DNA of 6,011 nt from Promethearchaeota archaeon (GTDB lineage Archaea; Asgardarchaeota; Lokiarchaeia; Sigynarchaeales; SOKP01). The notes below the pieces were generated by a model. It ran no database searches. It saw nothing but the letters and a program-made list of their open reading frames with translations, and was not told where the DNA came from. The stretch is taken from NCBI GenBank assembly GCA_030608765.1, contig JAUWDN010000087.1:1-6011 (forward strand), in the 5' to 3' direction. Of the stretch, positions 5,943 through 6,011 are shown in pieces (within the stretch, counting starts at the first letter, position 1; the number at the start of each line of letters is the position of its first letter). The position numbers and the translations under genes were made by a program.

Positions 5943-6011
5943 TTAATAGCTTTTAATCTTAATTTTTAAAAACACTCTTATTTTAGATATTTACAAATTC
6001 AAACTCAAAAT
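5943..6011. other. AT-rich intergenic end of the window
   Basis: No gene is visible in these 69 bases. Short T runs, including T5 at about 5964-5968, could end transcription of the coiled-coil gene, but nothing is distinctive. Confidence 0.4.

Noticed and set aside
1..6011. CRISPR array, tRNA or rRNA gene, insertion sequence or defence system
   Set aside because: No regularly spaced direct repeats, cloverleaf-like sequence, transposase or known defence-protein motif was seen on either strand.

Overview
The window looks like a piece of an AT-rich archaeal chromosome. Three genes point to archaea: A-type (V-type) ATP synthase subunits I and A, a homotetramer-style tRNA-splicing endonuclease (EndA) with its full Tyr/His/Lys triad, and a MEMO-family protein. 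The small membrane zinc-ribbon protein, the long Lys/Glu-rich coiled-coil protein and the strong AT bias would fit a mesophilic lineage such as the Asgard archaea. That placement is inference; no rRNA or other decisive marker is present.

Layout. Bases 1-615 are the 3' end of the membrane subunit I (a) gene, with both conserved proton-path arginines and a C-terminal tail that looks longer than usual. A gene for a two-TM, double zinc-ribbon protein follows (651-1190), then the catalytic A subunit gene (1232-3058). These three run on the + strand with short gaps, and the second and third each have a purine-rich site (AGGA or GGAG) 9 nt before the start codon, so they are probably one operon. endA (3086-3688) runs the other way and converges on the A gene across a 27-nt gap containing a T6 tract. 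A 234-nt AT-rich gap (3689-3922) separates endA from a divergently transcribed MEMO-family gene (3923-4825). A 359-residue coiled-coil gene (4863-5942) follows in the same direction. The last 69 bases hold no gene.

How the genes relate. Subunits I and A belong to the same rotary ATPase, I in the membrane proton path and A in the catalytic head, but the usual neighbours are missing: no B follows A, and no K/E/C/F lies between I and A. The A subunit itself is unusual. The P-loop, the catalytic Glu and the Walker B Asp are kept, but the Arg that normally follows the catalytic Glu is Pro, and several other near-invariant positions differ. This is the strongest point of interest: it could be a divergent second ATPase or a relaxed/regulatory A paralogue. 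endA and the MEMO gene look like ordinary housekeeping genes. The coiled-coil protein is unrecognised, but it carries an internal duplication differing by exactly one heptad.
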